From Aptenodytes patagonicus (Eukaryota; Chordata; Aves; Sphenisciformes; Spheniscidae): DNA of 64,000 nt. A program made the translations under genes and the position numbers. The stretch spans positions 78,444,155 through 78,508,154 of the forward strand of contig NC_134982.1 of NCBI RefSeq assembly GCF_965638725.1, given 5' to 3'. Below, one piece after another: positions 27,301 through 39,202 of the stretch; the first letter of the stretch is position 1; each line of letters opens with the position of its first letter. The notes beneath the pieces were generated by a model, which worked only from the letters and a program-made list of their open reading frames with translations, made no database searches and was not told the DNA's origin.

Positions 27301-30300
27301 CCTGCTTTACTAGCCTTGTCTGAAACTGTTAAAATGACTAGTTACCTCCCTTTGTCCTAATGGGGTAATTCCTTCTGGGTGGCAGAAGGGAAGACTTGAA
27401 GCATAAACTGGCCAAGCTGGCTGCAAGAGAAGTTCAAATTTACAGATGCCTCAGCAGTGAGTGTTGGCTGACTTCCCTCTGAGTGTTTTTAGTAGTAACT
27501 TTGCATCAACTGAGTTATAAAAAATTACTAGTTGTTTCCTTGTGAAGACTGAAGAAGACTGTCTTGCAGACACAGAACCACTTATTTTTTAGTGGTATGT
27601 TCTTAAAAAGACTAATTTCTGTGGTTGTTTTTAAATTGTAAGACTGTAGTATAACCTTAGTGGAGATCTTGGCTTGTGGATGTAGTAGAAGAGAAGGGTG
27701 GCATCTTTTGCTCTCTGTTCTGAGAATACTCTGTCAATAAAATGTTTACTGCTTGTGAAACTCACTCGGGTAGTTCAGTGCTTTTCATGTAAATTGTGCT
27801 TTTTATAATTTTATTTTTTTTTAATTAAACCAACAACCAAACCCCCCAAACTGATCTAAAAGCAAAGTTTACTTTTGTTCTAACACGAGAATGTAACAGC
27901 TTGCTATAAAGGACTTTGAGGAGTCTTTGCAAGTGGAAAGGGAGATGTAATATCTTCTGTGGTGGCCATCCTGTCTCCTAGCCCATGCTGTTGTCTCTCT
28001 GCTGCTTGAGGATATCAACAGCTTTGCACTAGTCCTTGACAGCTTTGATGCTTTTGTTTATATCCTTTTCATGCTAATAATAGGTCAAATAATTAATTGA
28101 ATTTACTTAGGGTTATATTCATGGTTACATGACAGCTTCTGTCTTGCATGCCTCCAGCTTGTCCAAAAGTTGAATTTTATCTGACCCTGCCAGCTGCTGG
28201 AGAGCAAGTGCTCTTTGTTTTTAAAAGCTACTCCCTAAATACCGTAAAATAGGACAAAGTGAGTTTGAAAGTCTTGACTTTGAACTGAATTAGCGCTTAA
28301 GCTGTATCACTTGCAGGCTGGGGAGGGAAAGAACAAGAGGATCCCTCTCACAGCTGTCTTTTCTCTTGCCCATAGAATGTGTTGAAGAAGAGAGACCAAG
28401 TTCAAGCGGAGTATGAAGCAAAACTGGAAGCAGTAGCCTTGAAAAAAGAAGACCGTCCAAAGGTTAGCACTTAAAACTACAAAAACGGCTTGCACTTACA
28501 TTACTTCCTGAGAAGAATGGAGAAACAGAACTTGCTTTGTCTGGGTCTGGCAGCTTCTTTGCGGTATAAGCAATTTCTGGCAGAACAGAAGTTTGTTGTT
28601 GGCAAGCTGATGTGGAATAAAGACATAGGTATGAACAAATATAACCTGTCTAGCAAGTTCTGTACTACTGATCTCCCACGGTTCAGAGCAGGATGGCTCT
28701 GACCTGTGTACACTTGAACAACAGCCAGCAATCAGTTGGAGTGTCTAGTGACAGGGACTGAAGCAGTGGTAGAACAGTCCCTGGTGATTCAGCAGGATGT
28801 CAGCTAGCTGAGTTCAAGTCCTAGCCCTGGCACTGCTGAACTGTGTTGTAGGATACCTGTTTTGACTGTGGAAGACTCCATGTTTTGCCCCTTCTGCTAG
28901 GGAGGCCGTCCTGTGTGATGCTGAACAGACACAGCAGGTGTCACTGGGTGACAGGTTTTGGCTGGGCTTATCGCAGAACAAAGCTGTAAACTGGCGTGCT
29001 TATGCTGCCACCTGCTTTCTGCATGAAGCATTGTGCAAGAGCCCTGTCTTAAACCACTGCAGCTTTAACCAACAATGACAACAGGTTTTGTTCCCTTCCT
29101 CTGCTTGGGTGTTTTTGGTTCCCCTTCATCTTTGTGTTAATAACTAATGGATGACTTTCCAGTATTAGGACTACCGTACAATAATCTTACAGGAGGTTCA
29201 CATAATGTCTTTAATCTAAGAAGCTGGAGGACAGAGCATAGAAATGCAAACTGGTATTTTTCTGGTCTTGTGTCTGTCATGGACTCTACAAATATTGGTG
29301 TCTTAGGTATCTTGTGGTGCTCTTGTATTTTGGTCTTTTGCCTGCCCCACTACTGGCTGGTGTGGTATGTACTCTTACTTCCTCAGTGTAGCTTTGTATA
29401 AGCAGGTATTCTAACAAGTTGTATGTAGGATAGAAGGAACTAAATCTAGCATATCCAGCAAGCCAACTGAGGTTTTTAGGCATTTGATGACTTATCAGTT
29501 TAAATTGACTCACTAAAATAGTGATGGGCCCTTCTAGAGTATATTGGAGTTTGAGCCAGTTGTCACTTCATTTTGGGGCTGGGTCTTTTTGAGCTATACA
29601 AATAGCTGAAAGCAGCCATCAGTAAGAAAGTAGCAACTTCCCCAAAAGTCCAATCTTCTTTCTTTTCAGTTCCTAGTTGCTAGCTAATACTTAGTAGCTC
29701 CATTGGTAAAAGCAGATAAAAGCATCAGCATTGATGTTTCAACATCCAAATTTGATGTTAGAACTATAACCTCTCTTCTCATTAACCTTGCACTAGATAT
29801 AAAGTGCTTAAAAGCTGTTAATTAACCTAAAGCTTTGTTTTAGCTACTGAGTTGCAACTTCTGTTCTGGGAAGCTGCAGTTTTGGAAGGAAAGAGATTTA
29901 CACTCCTGAACAGGAGCAGTGCATGTGCAGATGCTGCTTTCATGATGCCTATGGAGACTTAGCTGGAGTTCATTGCTGCTGTTCCTTAATTAGAGCATAC
30001 GTGACCCATTTGCTGATCACTGGATTGTCCCTGTAGCTCTAAAGTCGTACAGCCTGACATGCAGGAGAACTGGCTGTGAGAAAGAACAGATTTCTTTTTT
30101 TATAGCTTCGTTGTGGTTTCAGATCCTGGCAGAAGAAGCAGGAAACTGGTGAGTGCTTAGAAACTAACTTAATTGGATTGGGAAATCTTATGTGGTTTTG
30201 CTTCCAGACTTTATGACTCTTTCTCTTGATAGCCTAGCCTTTCCTGTTAACATAGCAAAGTACTTATAAATATGATGCAAAGCATACTTGCCTTGAGGGG

Positions 30301-33300
30301 ACTATCTTCTAAGCCTTCCAGCCACTAGGTTCGTAGGTCTTGTCTGAAGCCTACGAGAGAACTTAATGTCTGGAGTTGTAGCAGAGTGAATTCTGTAGCC
30401 AGAAGTATAGTGCTCCGAGAGGGTGGGGGAAGTGAGTAGCTACTGAACCCCCAAGCTACCTGTAGTGTAAATCCAGTCGTGTGAATAAAGGGGTACTCAA
30501 ATCCTATGAGCATGAAGGAGGTGCTTCCTGTGTCTTGAACAGCTTTATCAGAGAACAGATGTAGGACCTTCTCTGGGTATTAGTCAGTGATCGACCCTAG
30601 TCCACATCCTGGAGAAGAACCAGAGTTGATACGTTTCTGTCTAAATCATGTACCTTGCCAAACTGCAAGGTAGTAGCACACCTCTAACTTCCTATATTGT
30701 TACCTATGAAAAGCTTTTTACGTAATCTGTTCATCCTCTTCCTTCCTTCATGTCCCTCAAAGAAAAAGGGAATTTTCTGAAAGCATCAAGTATGAGAGGA
30801 GCCACTACAAACTTCTGCAAACATTCTTCATTCTGCCTTCTGCCTTTGTGCAAGTCACAGCTTCCAGAGCCCAAGTTTACTTCTCACATGGGTGCTAGAG
30901 CTCAGGGGTTTCTTCTTCTGAGGTCATGGGCTTAGTCTCCACGTCCTTACAGGCTTTCCGTCTGTGTGAACCATGCAGCACAAGGAGAAGGGAGAGAAAG
31001 GCGTTCATGGCTTTCCTGCTTGAAGAACCGTTTGTAAATTCCTGTAGTTGCCTGGTGGTATACGTGATGTTAGTTAAAACATAAGCAAAGACCAACTTCT
31101 TTGGCCTAAAGTGCATCTACCTTGGGCTGGTGACTACTGTCATAATCCATTTTAATCTCTACCTAGGCTTGCAGTAGGCTGTCCTTCAGGATTTCTCCCA
31201 TTGCTTATGTGTGATTACGTGTCCAGTGTTGAGCCCAAAGGTGCATGAGCCAATACACAGTGATGATCATCAGTGCTTTGCACTTACATTTTTTTCAGGC
31301 AGCCTGTAAGGTTAGAAGTGGAAGCTAGAAACAAAAGGCTTAAGTTAGAAACTAGAGGCTTAAGAATTTTATTCTGCAGTCATAGCTGATCACTGCTGTT
31401 TGTGTACTACAGTCAAGAGAGAACACTGAGGTCTCTTATCCAGCTCTTTGGACAAACCTAAATGTTTGTTGTTTAATACACGCTAGTGTAAATTGGGAAA
31501 TGCCTAGTGCAACTGTAAATGGGAAGGAGGAGAGAAAACTTGCTCTGGAGCTGTAGTCAAGCTGCTCAGGTTGAGAACTAGGAACTGAGCCTAGGCACCC
31601 AGCACTTACACCACGTGGTTTTGCTCTCCATGTGCCTCTAGCAAGCTCTTCCTCAGTCTACCTCCATATCTGGCGTGGAAGTGGACAAGCACAACTGCCC
31701 ACCACCTCAAACAGCAGAGAACAAGTTCAGCAATCCTGTCTCCTCACTAACACAGAATTTGGCCTTTTCTCCCTGCAGCCATAACTGAGTTTATTCAGGG
31801 TAACTACTGGACTGTTAACTTACCCTTTCCTCTGTAGCTTTGCTCAGTGAGGTTTGAGCTAATTCAGCAGTCTAGCACTCTCAGTGACAGTTTCAATCTT
31901 CATTTCTTTTGCTGCAGGTACCCACAGATGTTGAGAAGTGTCAAGACCGAGTAGAGTGTTTCAATGCTGACCTGAAAGCAGATATGGAGAGATGGCAGAA
32001 CAACAAAAGACAAGACTTTAGGCAGCTACTCATGGGGATGGCAGATAAAAACATCCAGTACTACGAGAAGGTACGTGGCACTGCTGGAGCATTGGCAGGA
32101 ATAACAGTAGTTCATTTTCCTCTGAGGTGGTGATAATTCTTCAGGAAATCTTCACGCTGCCTTGAAGAAAAGAATCTTGGAGTTCTAAATCAGTTCTCTA
32201 GTGCTGTGGAAGGTGCTCTTTGTCAGCAGCTTAGTGTAAACTATTGAGTTGCTGGTCATGCTCAAGTGATCTGCATGAGACTAGCAGTCTTTTGCAAGGC
32301 AGCCCTGTAACAGCATTTCATCCTGGGTGCTTGTCTGTCTTGCATTCTTGAACAAATCACTGAGCAGCAGTAGTGGCGAAGAAAAAAACCAAAATTGCAT
32401 GTTCTAGTAATACTACCAGACTAGAAAATCTCTTGATTCTGCCTTTTATGAACCAAACTACATGCGTTAATGTACATCCATGGATCCATATATAGATTAC
32501 ACCTGGTATGCATAAACTATTCTAATCTCTGTCCCCTTGTGCATAGTTCTGTCCTTTGTATGCTAGTCCTGGAAATAGCTAGTCAGGTGCCTATGCCCTT
32601 TTTCAGTTGGTGCATGTGTACCTGAGATTCAGTGTCAGATTTCTCTTTTTTTGGGGGGTTTGGGTTTATTTTTTAAGTGAAAGGGCCTTGACATCCAACT
32701 GCATATGCTACCAATCTAGTTTTCCTTCATGGTAGAACAGTGCTGTGCAATGCAGTGGTTGATACATTAAACAATACTAGGCTTATGCATGGTGACATAC
32801 TTCATCTTCTTGTCTATTGCTTTTTTCCACATCTACTTTACAAACTTCTTCCTGTGGTAGGTTACCTCTCCATGTAATATTAGTATGTACTTCCTTTGCC
32901 CCTTCCAATGTCTGTCTTGTCAGTAATTCATAACTAGTCACAAAGAACTTCCTTCACCCTGGTCTCTTCTCTCTTCTGAGACTGCTGTGGAAGGGGGTGT
33001 ATTAAAGACTCCACTGAACATCTGGCAGTGCCTCTGCAATTGACAGTTAAATCTGTACACCTTAGTTTTGCTCTTGGCTGCAGTAAGGAAGCTTTTTGGT
33101 AGGAAAGCGTCTAATCACTTCGGGATACACAACTAGAAATACTCTATTCACCTGCAGTACAATCAGCAAGATTAGAAGGAAGATGCTTGACAACAGTAAC
33201 TTGTGGATATAAGAGCTGGTGATGAGTTTGCCCATTCCCAGTGTTTAATAATATATATTCCATGGTCTGTATTTGTTCAGTTTGACTTCTGGGCTGTACA

Positions 33301-34017
33301 CAGTTGAAAGACAGTAATGATACACAGCACAAGGACTGGAGTAAGTATATGTGTCTGGGGAAATGACTCCAAAGCCTGGAGTGACTTTATAATAACCAGA
33401 AGCTAGACGCCACTTTCATTTTACTATACCAGGCACTACCAGTTCATCATGCAGTGGAGGTCCAAGTCCCAGAGGTGTACCAGAGTATACTGTGTCTCTG
33501 AACTACCTTCCCTAAATGCATGGGGTTTTCAAATAAGTTTGCTGGAGGTAGCCTATAATAGCCACCATTGGGTCCAAATCAGCCCTCTCCCACAGTCACA
33601 CCACAAAGATGTGAATTTCTACTAGAAACAGTTTGTCTGCCTAGCTGAAAGCTGTGGTGTTCTTCACTTTAGAAGAATCTAGCTTGATATTTGGAAATCC
33701 AGGGTATTCTGATGATTTTTAATGGCTTGGGCCAGCTGATGACTTTGGAAAGCTTTAATTTGTTTTCTTTGTTTGGAGATTGCAGCTATTCTTTCTGAAC
33801 ACTTTCTTGCTGTTTGAGATTCCCCCTTCTGTAATAATCTACAGAGACCCGGCTAGCCTTTCTTGAACATACATTCTGTTGGTCTGGAAGTGTTGGTCAA
33901 AAGTTACAAGAACTGATGTACAATCCATTTTTTAAATCTTTTTATTTCTTTCTTCAGTGCCTTACGGCGTGGGAATCAATTATACCACTATTGCAAGACA
34001 AGCCAGAGACCAAATAA
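9154..34017 (+). CDS. SNX30: SNX30, sorting nexin family member 30 (exons 2-9, 5'-partial)
   Basis: PX-BAR sorting nexin. From family knowledge, SNX30 binds endosomal phosphoinositide through its PX domain, dimerises through its BAR domain (notably with SNX4), and acts in tubular recycling from early endosomes and in autophagy, related to yeast Atg20. Eight exons are seen: 9154-9342, 15618-15728, 19443-19601, 21988-22183, 22836-23035, 28376-28462, 31918-32070 and 33958-34017. All have GT-AG borders. The phases join into 384 residues plus TAA without a frameshift. The PX domain spans about residues 30-153 of this partial protein and contains the RRYQDF phosphoinositide-binding motif (residues 78-83) and the PPLPEK turn formed across the exon 3/4 junction. 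The BAR region is about 175-384. The human protein is about 437 residues, so roughly 53 N-terminal residues and the ATG belong to exon 1, before the window. SNX7 is the closest paralogue, but near-identity to remembered SNX30 in [13 protein letters not shown] and IQYYEKCL, together with the SLC46A2 neighbour, favours SNX30. Confidence 0.97.
9343..15617 (+). other. SNX30: SNX30 intron 2
   Basis: This is 6.3 kb of AT-rich intron with no recognisable exon, repeat family or RNA gene. The scattered ORFs on both strands are short and look non-coding. The acceptor ends TTATTCTTTTCCAG. Confidence 0.85.
15618..15728 (+). CDS. SNX30: SNX30 exon 3 (PX core)
   Basis: This exon has 37 codons, phase 0-0, with acceptor TTTTCCAG and donor GTAGGT. 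It encodes residues 64-100 of the partial protein, with the PX hallmark [11 protein letters not shown]. The Arg before YQDF is the position that contacts the 3-phosphate in PX domains. The exon ends in THLIP; the next Pro comes from exon 4 and completes the PPLPEK loop. Confidence 0.97.
15729..19442 (+). other. SNX30: SNX30 intron 3
   Basis: This is 3.7 kb with no exon signal beyond the borders. It carries a 37-bp direct duplication near its 5' end (15808-15879, listed separately). A 110-codon minus-strand ORF at 15754-16086 crosses this duplication and looks spurious. Confidence 0.85.
15808..15879. repeat. 37-bp direct tandem duplication
   Basis: Two adjacent copies begin TTTAGATTTAA and end CTCTTCTAG, offset by 37 bp (AGATTT at 15811 and 15848). 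A few substitutions separate them, so the duplication is not very recent. The unit resembles a polypyrimidine tract plus AG and so duplicates an acceptor-like sequence, but no exon follows. Confidence 0.75.
19443..19601 (+). CDS. SNX30: SNX30 exon 4 (end of PX domain)
   Basis: This exon has 53 codons, phase 0-0, with acceptor TCTCTGACAG and donor GTAAGC. It encodes residues 101-153: [10 protein letters not shown], then the basic helix [16 protein letters not shown], and the closing helix [14 protein letters not shown] of the PX domain. The basic residues in the [11 protein letters not shown] stretch are typical of the lipid-facing side. It is highly conserved with the remembered human protein. 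Confidence 0.97.
19602..21987 (+). other. SNX30: SNX30 intron 4
   Basis: This is 2.4 kb. No exon or RNA gene was recognised. There is a 120-codon plus-strand ORF at 19861-20223 without domain signature or splice support. The acceptor tract is TTTTTTTAACTTCCTAG. Confidence 0.85.
21988..22183 (+). CDS. SNX30: SNX30 exon 5 (start of BAR region)
   Basis: This exon is 196 nt, giving 65 codons plus one base of the Glu codon completed by exon 6 (phase 0 to 1). The donor is GTAAGG. It encodes residues 154-218: [26 protein letters not shown], and [20 protein letters not shown]. This is the amphipathic linker and first BAR helix, which in PX-BAR proteins dimerises and senses curvature. Confidence 0.97.
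22184..22835 (+). other. SNX30: SNX30 intron 5
   Basis: This 652-bp phase-1 intron is the shortest of the gene in this window. The acceptor is CTTTTCCATCTGCCTTTTGCAG. Nothing else was recognised in it. Confidence 0.9.
22836..23035 (+). CDS. SNX30: SNX30 exon 6 (BAR)
   Basis: This exon is 200 nt and completes the split Glu codon, ending in phase 0 before donor GTAGAG. It encodes residues 219-285: [16 protein letters not shown], the Glu-rich [21 protein letters not shown] and [12 protein letters not shown]. The GVSACIGNC segment is a strong SNX30/SNX7 marker. The frame runs open into the intron for about 147 nt, but the splice site and family match fix the end. Confidence 0.97.
24468..24714. 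mobile_element. 247-bp inverted repeat, MITE-like, TTAA at both ends
   Basis: The left outer arm 24468-24513 and right outer arm 24669-24714 are perfect 46-bp reverse complements, beginning TTAAGCTAAAAAGC and ending GCTTTTTAGCTTAA. A second perfect 17-bp pair is nested inside (24527-24543 with 24596-24612). Between the nested pairs the right side carries 56 nt and the left 13 nt, and the central loop is 52 nt (24544-24595). TTAA at both tips is what a TTAA-targeting (piggyBac-type) non-autonomous element would leave. Because TTAA is itself palindromic, it may simply be part of the arms. No transposase coding is present. A locally formed inverted duplication is the alternative. Confidence 0.6.
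26290..26340. repeat. T-rich low-complexity tract
   Basis: About 50 nt are almost entirely T with interspersed AA, inside SNX30 intron 6. It could be a degraded poly(A) tail of an antisense retroelement, but I see no recognisable element body beside it. Confidence 0.6.
28376..28462 (+). CDS. SNX30: SNX30 exon 7 (BAR)
   Basis: This exon has 29 codons, phase 0-0, with donor GTTAGC (a weaker form of GTRAGT). It encodes residues 286-314, [20 protein letters not shown] and ALKKEDRPK, a charged coiled-coil helix at the tip of the BAR arm. It is almost identical to the remembered human SNX30 exon. Confidence 0.97.
28463..31917 (+). other. SNX30: SNX30 intron 7
   Basis: This is 3.5 kb. No exon, RNA gene or repeat family was recognised. 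The small ORFs on either strand are unconvincing. The acceptor is TTCATTTCTTTTGCTGCAG. Confidence 0.85.
31918..32070 (+). CDS. SNX30: SNX30 exon 8 (BAR)
   Basis: This exon has 51 codons, phase 0-0, with consensus donor GTACGT. It encodes residues 315-365: [40 protein letters not shown] and [11 protein letters not shown]. This is the last long BAR helix, which carries the dimer interface. The open frame continues 63 nt past the donor, but the splice join to exon 9 restores the family C-terminus. Confidence 0.97.
32071..33957 (+). other. SNX30: SNX30 intron 8
   Basis: This 1.9-kb last intron has no exon or structure recognised. The acceptor is TTTTTATTTCTTTCTTCAG. Confidence 0.9.
33958..34017 (+). 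CDS. SNX30: SNX30 exon 9, coding part with stop
   Basis: Nineteen codons plus TAA (34015-34017) encode [19 protein letters not shown], the C-terminus. It differs from the remembered human tail at only a few positions. Everything after 34017 in this exon is 3' UTR. Confidence 0.97.
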   Translation, partial: CLTAWESIIPLLQDKPETK

Positions 34018-37000
34018 GAAGTACCTTCATGGACAGTCTAGCACTTCTGTGCTCAGAACCACTAGACATACTGGAACTGTATGACGGACTCCTTTTGTCA
34101 AGTTAACTGAAATGCCAGCTGCACTTAGGCTGGAACAGACGCTCTGAAAATTATTTGAATTTTTTTCCTCACTTTCTGTGTTTAAACTGGGGTATGTTTC
34201 ATCTTTTTGAGTTATCTTGAATGGTTCCTTCTTTATCCTATGGAGTAATTGGGGGTTCATAGTGAAAGTGCATGGGGATCTTGATAAAACTTACCTCTCT
34301 AGTCTGGAAGGAACTGATGAGTGGAACACTAAAAAGATGAAAATGAAACTCTACTGCAAGGTGCCAAATGACATCTTTATTACCATTCTGTTTTGTTTGC
34401 TAAAAAAAGAAGATAATTGTTCCTATGATACAGTACTCCCTAACCAATCCTTATCCCTTTTTTTGGATGGACAGGGGAAGGCTGGAAATGAGTATCTTCT
34501 GTTTTGCTACCACCCATATGCTCCCTCTGGATAAAATGGTTTCTGGAGACTTCTCTGTGTGGGAGTGGGGCTGGTCCTAGACAGAACATACCAACACCAC
34601 CTGCAGATAGCCTGTGATGCAAGCATGAACTGTGGTTTTTGTGAGTGTGGCATGCTGTTGGTTCATACTGAGTATCTTTGTTTACCTTGGTGATTATGAA
34701 GTAATGTCAGTTGGCTGAAGTGTACTTGTGACTGACTTGGGGATCAAAATCAGCCTAGCTGCGGGAGCGAGTTGGACAGCGGCCTTTCAAGGTGTATGGG
34801 AATGGTGGAAGCAAGTGTGAGTCTTTAGTGTATTTTTTCTAAAGCTAGCTCTGGAAGTTGTGTGGTAGAATTCTCTTGGTCCATGCTTTAAACGTTTTTT
34901 TTCTGAACTAGAGCCACTTTGGGCTTGGTCACTTAAGGTGCCTGCTGTAGTAAAGGCAGAGCTCTGCTTTCTCTCCCCATGTTTTTTTGCAGCAGCCAAA
35001 AGCCAAAAAGTGTCAAATACTTGCTTACACCAAGCATCATTGTGTGTGAAACTTGCCTTAAACAGGTCGGTGGGGGTAGATGGGTACCCTGTTAGGTACA
35101 CATGGTTTTCATATCTGTCTCTACTGAACCACACGGCAAGTCTTTTAAGACTACTTTTGGTACAGATCTATTTTCTTAGCAGTTTTTATTGGCCTTTAGA
35201 AATGTAACTGCTTCTGCAAGTCCCTCTTCTTCCCTTTCTCTTGCAGTCCAACCTCAAGTAAATGCCTGCTTGGTGTTGATGGCCTTAGGAATGCTGCCGT
35301 GATTCCCAGGGTCCCAGAGTCTTGGTTTAACAGCATGCAGATAAATCCTTTTTAACCATCCGAAGTGGTGGGGTTTGGGGCTAATATCAGTTTAATATTG
35401 GGAGTTGGGGGAATAAATAATTCTGAGCGCTTACTGCTAAGCTCAAGTGGTTACTTGATCTCTGGCAACAGTCTTGTGAAGAATCTGAGCAGTAACTGAG
35501 TATGTGCAACTTCTGTATTCTCCTGTGATAGCCTACCAGGTACGAGTCTGGTTTGGACTTTATCCCTTCACAAACACCAAGTATACCTGAAGCCTCCCTA
35601 CTCAGCTTGGTGGCTTTATAGCAACTGTCAAGATGTGTTATTGCAGCAATGTGGTAGCTGTCAGGCTAATGAGATGATGCTCTCTGGTGCAAAAGTCAAG
35701 TTTAAGACACTTTAAGAGATCTTCCTTTTTGACTCAGCCTCCATTGACAGCTCTGTGGTACTAAACTATCTATGCGTTTTGGTTTAAGCTCGCAGTTTAT
35801 CAATATACACTTATTAGGTGTAAACGAGAACTCTGCTTTAAGTTGCTGTTAGGTCCAGAATGACAAACTATTCTTGTGCAAGGGAAGTGCTTAAGGGGAT
35901 CATCTTGAAGCAGTAACCAAGTGTTTTTCTCAGTCTTTCGCTTGTAAGATAAGCACTTGCATAACATTTAACAGTCTGACCTTCAGGGTTACAGTCTTCC
36001 CTATTTCCCACAAACGGAGATCAACACGCTTTTTTGAGCTGGTTCCTGTGTGGGAAGTGGAATTTTGTAGTTGGCTCTGCAACATCACTGGGAGTCAAGC
36101 AAAATGTAATTTGAACTAATACTTGGACAGTCTTCCCTTCACCTTATCAAAAAAACAGTGCAAGATGAGTAGAAAGGATGGTTGTTTTTTTCCTACAGGT
36201 GAGTAGGTTTTGTCTGATGCCTTACAACACTGCAGTCCTGTTCCCTCTTAGTTTTATGTCAAACTGAAGTGGGTGTGGTTCTGGGAAATTTAGCAATTGA
36301 CATCACAGCTGTTCATGAGAAGCATAATGGACAGTGGGGAGTACCAAGTGAAGTTCAAATCAACATGTAGCTGTTGAGACTGGAGCTGTTGAAGATCAGC
36401 TTAAATTTTCTTTAATCTGATGCCACTGATTCTGCAGCATAGTTTTTAAACTAGTCCTCAACCAAAGCATGTTTTGATTTCAGATAAATCCCTTTATGGC
36501 TAAGCTGTTGAAAGGCAGGCATGCTTTGCACTTCTCTGTTGGAGTGTGTGGCTTTGTGGCACCTGCAAGTTGATTTGGAGGAGAGGTTGGAACATGCACC
36601 TCAGGCTGTGGCCACTGATAGGATTTCTTATATGATCTGGAAAACCAAAACTTCTTAAGCACCTATAAGGGAAGTAAGACTTAACATTCAAAAGAGGAGT
36701 CCTCTGCAAGAATTGCTGCAGTGTAAGAAGGGTGTGTAGTGGTGGGTCTCTCAGCTCCTATGGGCTATGGAGGAGTCTGTTTTTATAAAGAGCTGTTGTA
36801 AATCACTAGGGGATTTTAGTGATTACAGGATTGTAACTGTGGGAGAGGCTGTAAGGTTTGGGGAGTGCCCAATGGGAGAACTACAAAATAGCAGGAAACT
36901 CCTGTGAGGTGTAAAGTGACACTTACAAAGAGTGCACTTACTTAACTGCTGTTAGTGGGAGGTTGTGATCTGAACTGTTAAAGGACTACAGGGTAACGAG

Positions 37001-37344
37001 TCTCTTCTTTGGATGGCCCAAACCTTAAGTGTGAAAAGTGAAAGGTGTTGGTAAAGGGAAGCAGGAGTAGTGCGGGAGCTTCATCTTTGAGTAACTTCTT
37101 GAGTGTTCAGTCACTTAAGGTCACCCTCTGCACATGCACTAAAATGATGTCAAAAGTAGTTGCACCCTTTCTATAAGCCTGTGTAACATGTGGGTCCTTC
37201 AACAGTCCTTAAATTAGCCCAGTTTTCCTTGTAATCCATAGCCAGACCAAGTTCCCTCTCAGAGGATGCATAATTCACTGCTGTCCTGGTTACTTCTGTG
37301 TAATTTCTGGGATGTTTGTTTCTTCTCTTAACTGGCACCAGCAC

Positions 37345-37551
37345 AATAAAGCAAGCACTGAGATCTTGTTTTCATGCTCAGTAATGAAGCGTGCATTGTT
37401 CATATGTATCCTTACCAGGTTCTGACTCTTGCAATAAACATAGGTGTTGAAACATCATGGCTTTTTCAGGTATCCATTGAAAAATGAAAAGGTAATAGGT
37501 GTAGCCCTGAAGACACGAACCCTTCTCATGTGAGTTGTATCAAAGAATAAA
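37345..37551 (+). terminator. SNX30: Cluster of three AATAAA signals, possible proximal poly(A) region
   Basis: Hexamers at 37345, 37433 and 37546 fall within about 207 nt in the SNX30 3' UTR. This is a plausible internal cleavage region giving a 3.4-kb UTR isoform. It is inferred from hexamers only. Confidence 0.35.
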
Positions 37552-39196
37552 TTATGGATTCTTCACTGAAGTCTGCTTGGATTTTTGTCACACTGACACT
37601 TGTGCTAAGGATAGGGTAGTAGGATAAGTGGTAGAAAGAAACATCTGCAAAGCATGAGTGGCAGAGATGGTCCTGCGGAGGTACTGTGAGGTAGTCTTGC
37701 AGCAGTGGCTCTGCATAGCCTGTTCATGATGCACATTGCTTCAGGTGTTGGACCTGCAGATGCCAAGGTACAGAAGAATTCCCTCCCAGCCCACCAGAGA
37801 CTGTTCAGTGTTTTAACAGGAGCCATGCTTCTGTTAAAACTTGCACGATTTAACTGAGTGTGATTAATGTTGCAGACTGTTTAAAATCCTGGTGCTGATA
37901 ACCACTGAGCAAAATTGCATAGACTAAACTAGCTCATTAGATGTTCAGCATTCTTAAATTCTGAAGGTAGAGCAGTCTTTCCCTTGATATATTAACTTTT
38001 ACTACAACAACCAATAGATAGGGAAAATGGGGTGGTCTTTTAAGTTAGGGAGCTTGCAACTACTTGCCAGGTTTTGGGGTTTTTTTTGTAAAGTAAAACG
38101 GGGGATCACAGGAATAAACTTGCCTTCTGTCAGTGTGACTGTTGCATTTTAAACTTTTTGGGAGTGCTGTTTAACCAATTTTATGGAATAAAATGGCAAT
38201 GCTTAATTCTATGCTTCGCACTTTGGCGTCTTGCTGGGGTATCCGACTTGTACAAGTACGCAGTAATGAACTGGGCTAGTTTTAAGGTTGCACGGCTAAG
38301 GCACAGTGTGCAGAAAATAATGCACTTTCCAAAAAGGCGTAAGTAGATCACCCTTAAGTAAGTGGCATGCTAAAAAGTTAAAGGCTAGTCACTGTTCTAG
38401 ACTGCTTTGAAGGCCTCGGTACTCTATGCTTTGAAGCTAAACCATTTCCTTAACTCTGCTGCTGGGATACGTATCCATACCTTCAGATCAAGCAGCAGGG
38501 TTGGGGCCAGTGCCACATTCCCACTGCACAGGGAGGCAGATTGCAGAGGGACAGTCTTACAATACCAAGCAGCCAAAGGGCTTTTGTCTTTAGTATTTGA
38601 AAATAAAGCAGCACCGTCCTTGTTCTCTTTTCTTCTGTGCCTGCATCCCTCTGTCCCTCCTTAAGGTTTGGAGAGTTGGGCCATGCAGGTGAAGGCAAGC
38701 TGGCTGTGAGCGGAGGAGGATCTCATCCCCCTCCTTGTGGAAGGTGTCAGCACTGGGGACAAAAACGGTGCTGGCTCACTGCCCAGACTCTTCCTCTTTC
38801 ATCCTGTGTAAACCCACTCACCGAACCAGAGTCGCTGTTCATACCATTAAAAACCAAAATGAAAGCCGTGAATAGACTTGTCTCTGTGTGAATTAGTTAG
38901 TAAACGATGTAAAAATGGGAAGGTGTGTTTTGTTTCCTGCACTCGACCAAATCTGGCAACTGTGCACTTGTTCAGACTTGCAGGCTATGAGATGTTGTCT
39001 TGCCTTCTGGTGCTGGCATGTTTCTATACTCTTTCATATATCTCTGTATAAATATACTTTGTGCATTGTTTACTATGGAACTAGTATTGATGGAGAAAAA
39101 CACTTTGAGGTAAAACTGTTTGTAATTCTCTATTAGTGTGTACATTTTTTTAAAATGCACCGTTTGTTTACCTCAATTAATTTAATGGAATGGACC

Positions 39197-39202
39197 AATA
39201 AA
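39197..39202 (+). terminator. SNX30: Likely distal poly(A) signal of SNX30
   Basis: AATAAA sits in GGACCAATAAATG, followed within 60 nt by T-rich sequence. It is chosen as distal because it is the last plus-strand hexamer before the region expected to hold the convergent SLC46A2 3' end. The next AATAAA, at about 40700, is possible but less likely. Confidence 0.5.

Larger units (their letters stand above)
23036..28375 (+). other. SNX30: SNX30 intron 6
   Basis: This 5.3 kb intron has no exon recognised. It contains a 247-bp inverted repeat (24468-24714, listed separately), a short GT run near 24298, a T-rich low-complexity tract around 26290-26340, and a second T/A-rich tract around 27800-27830. 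An 8-bp perfect hairpin, GTACCACA/TGTGGTAC, lies near 25763. The acceptor is TTTTCTCTTGCCCATAG. Confidence 0.85.
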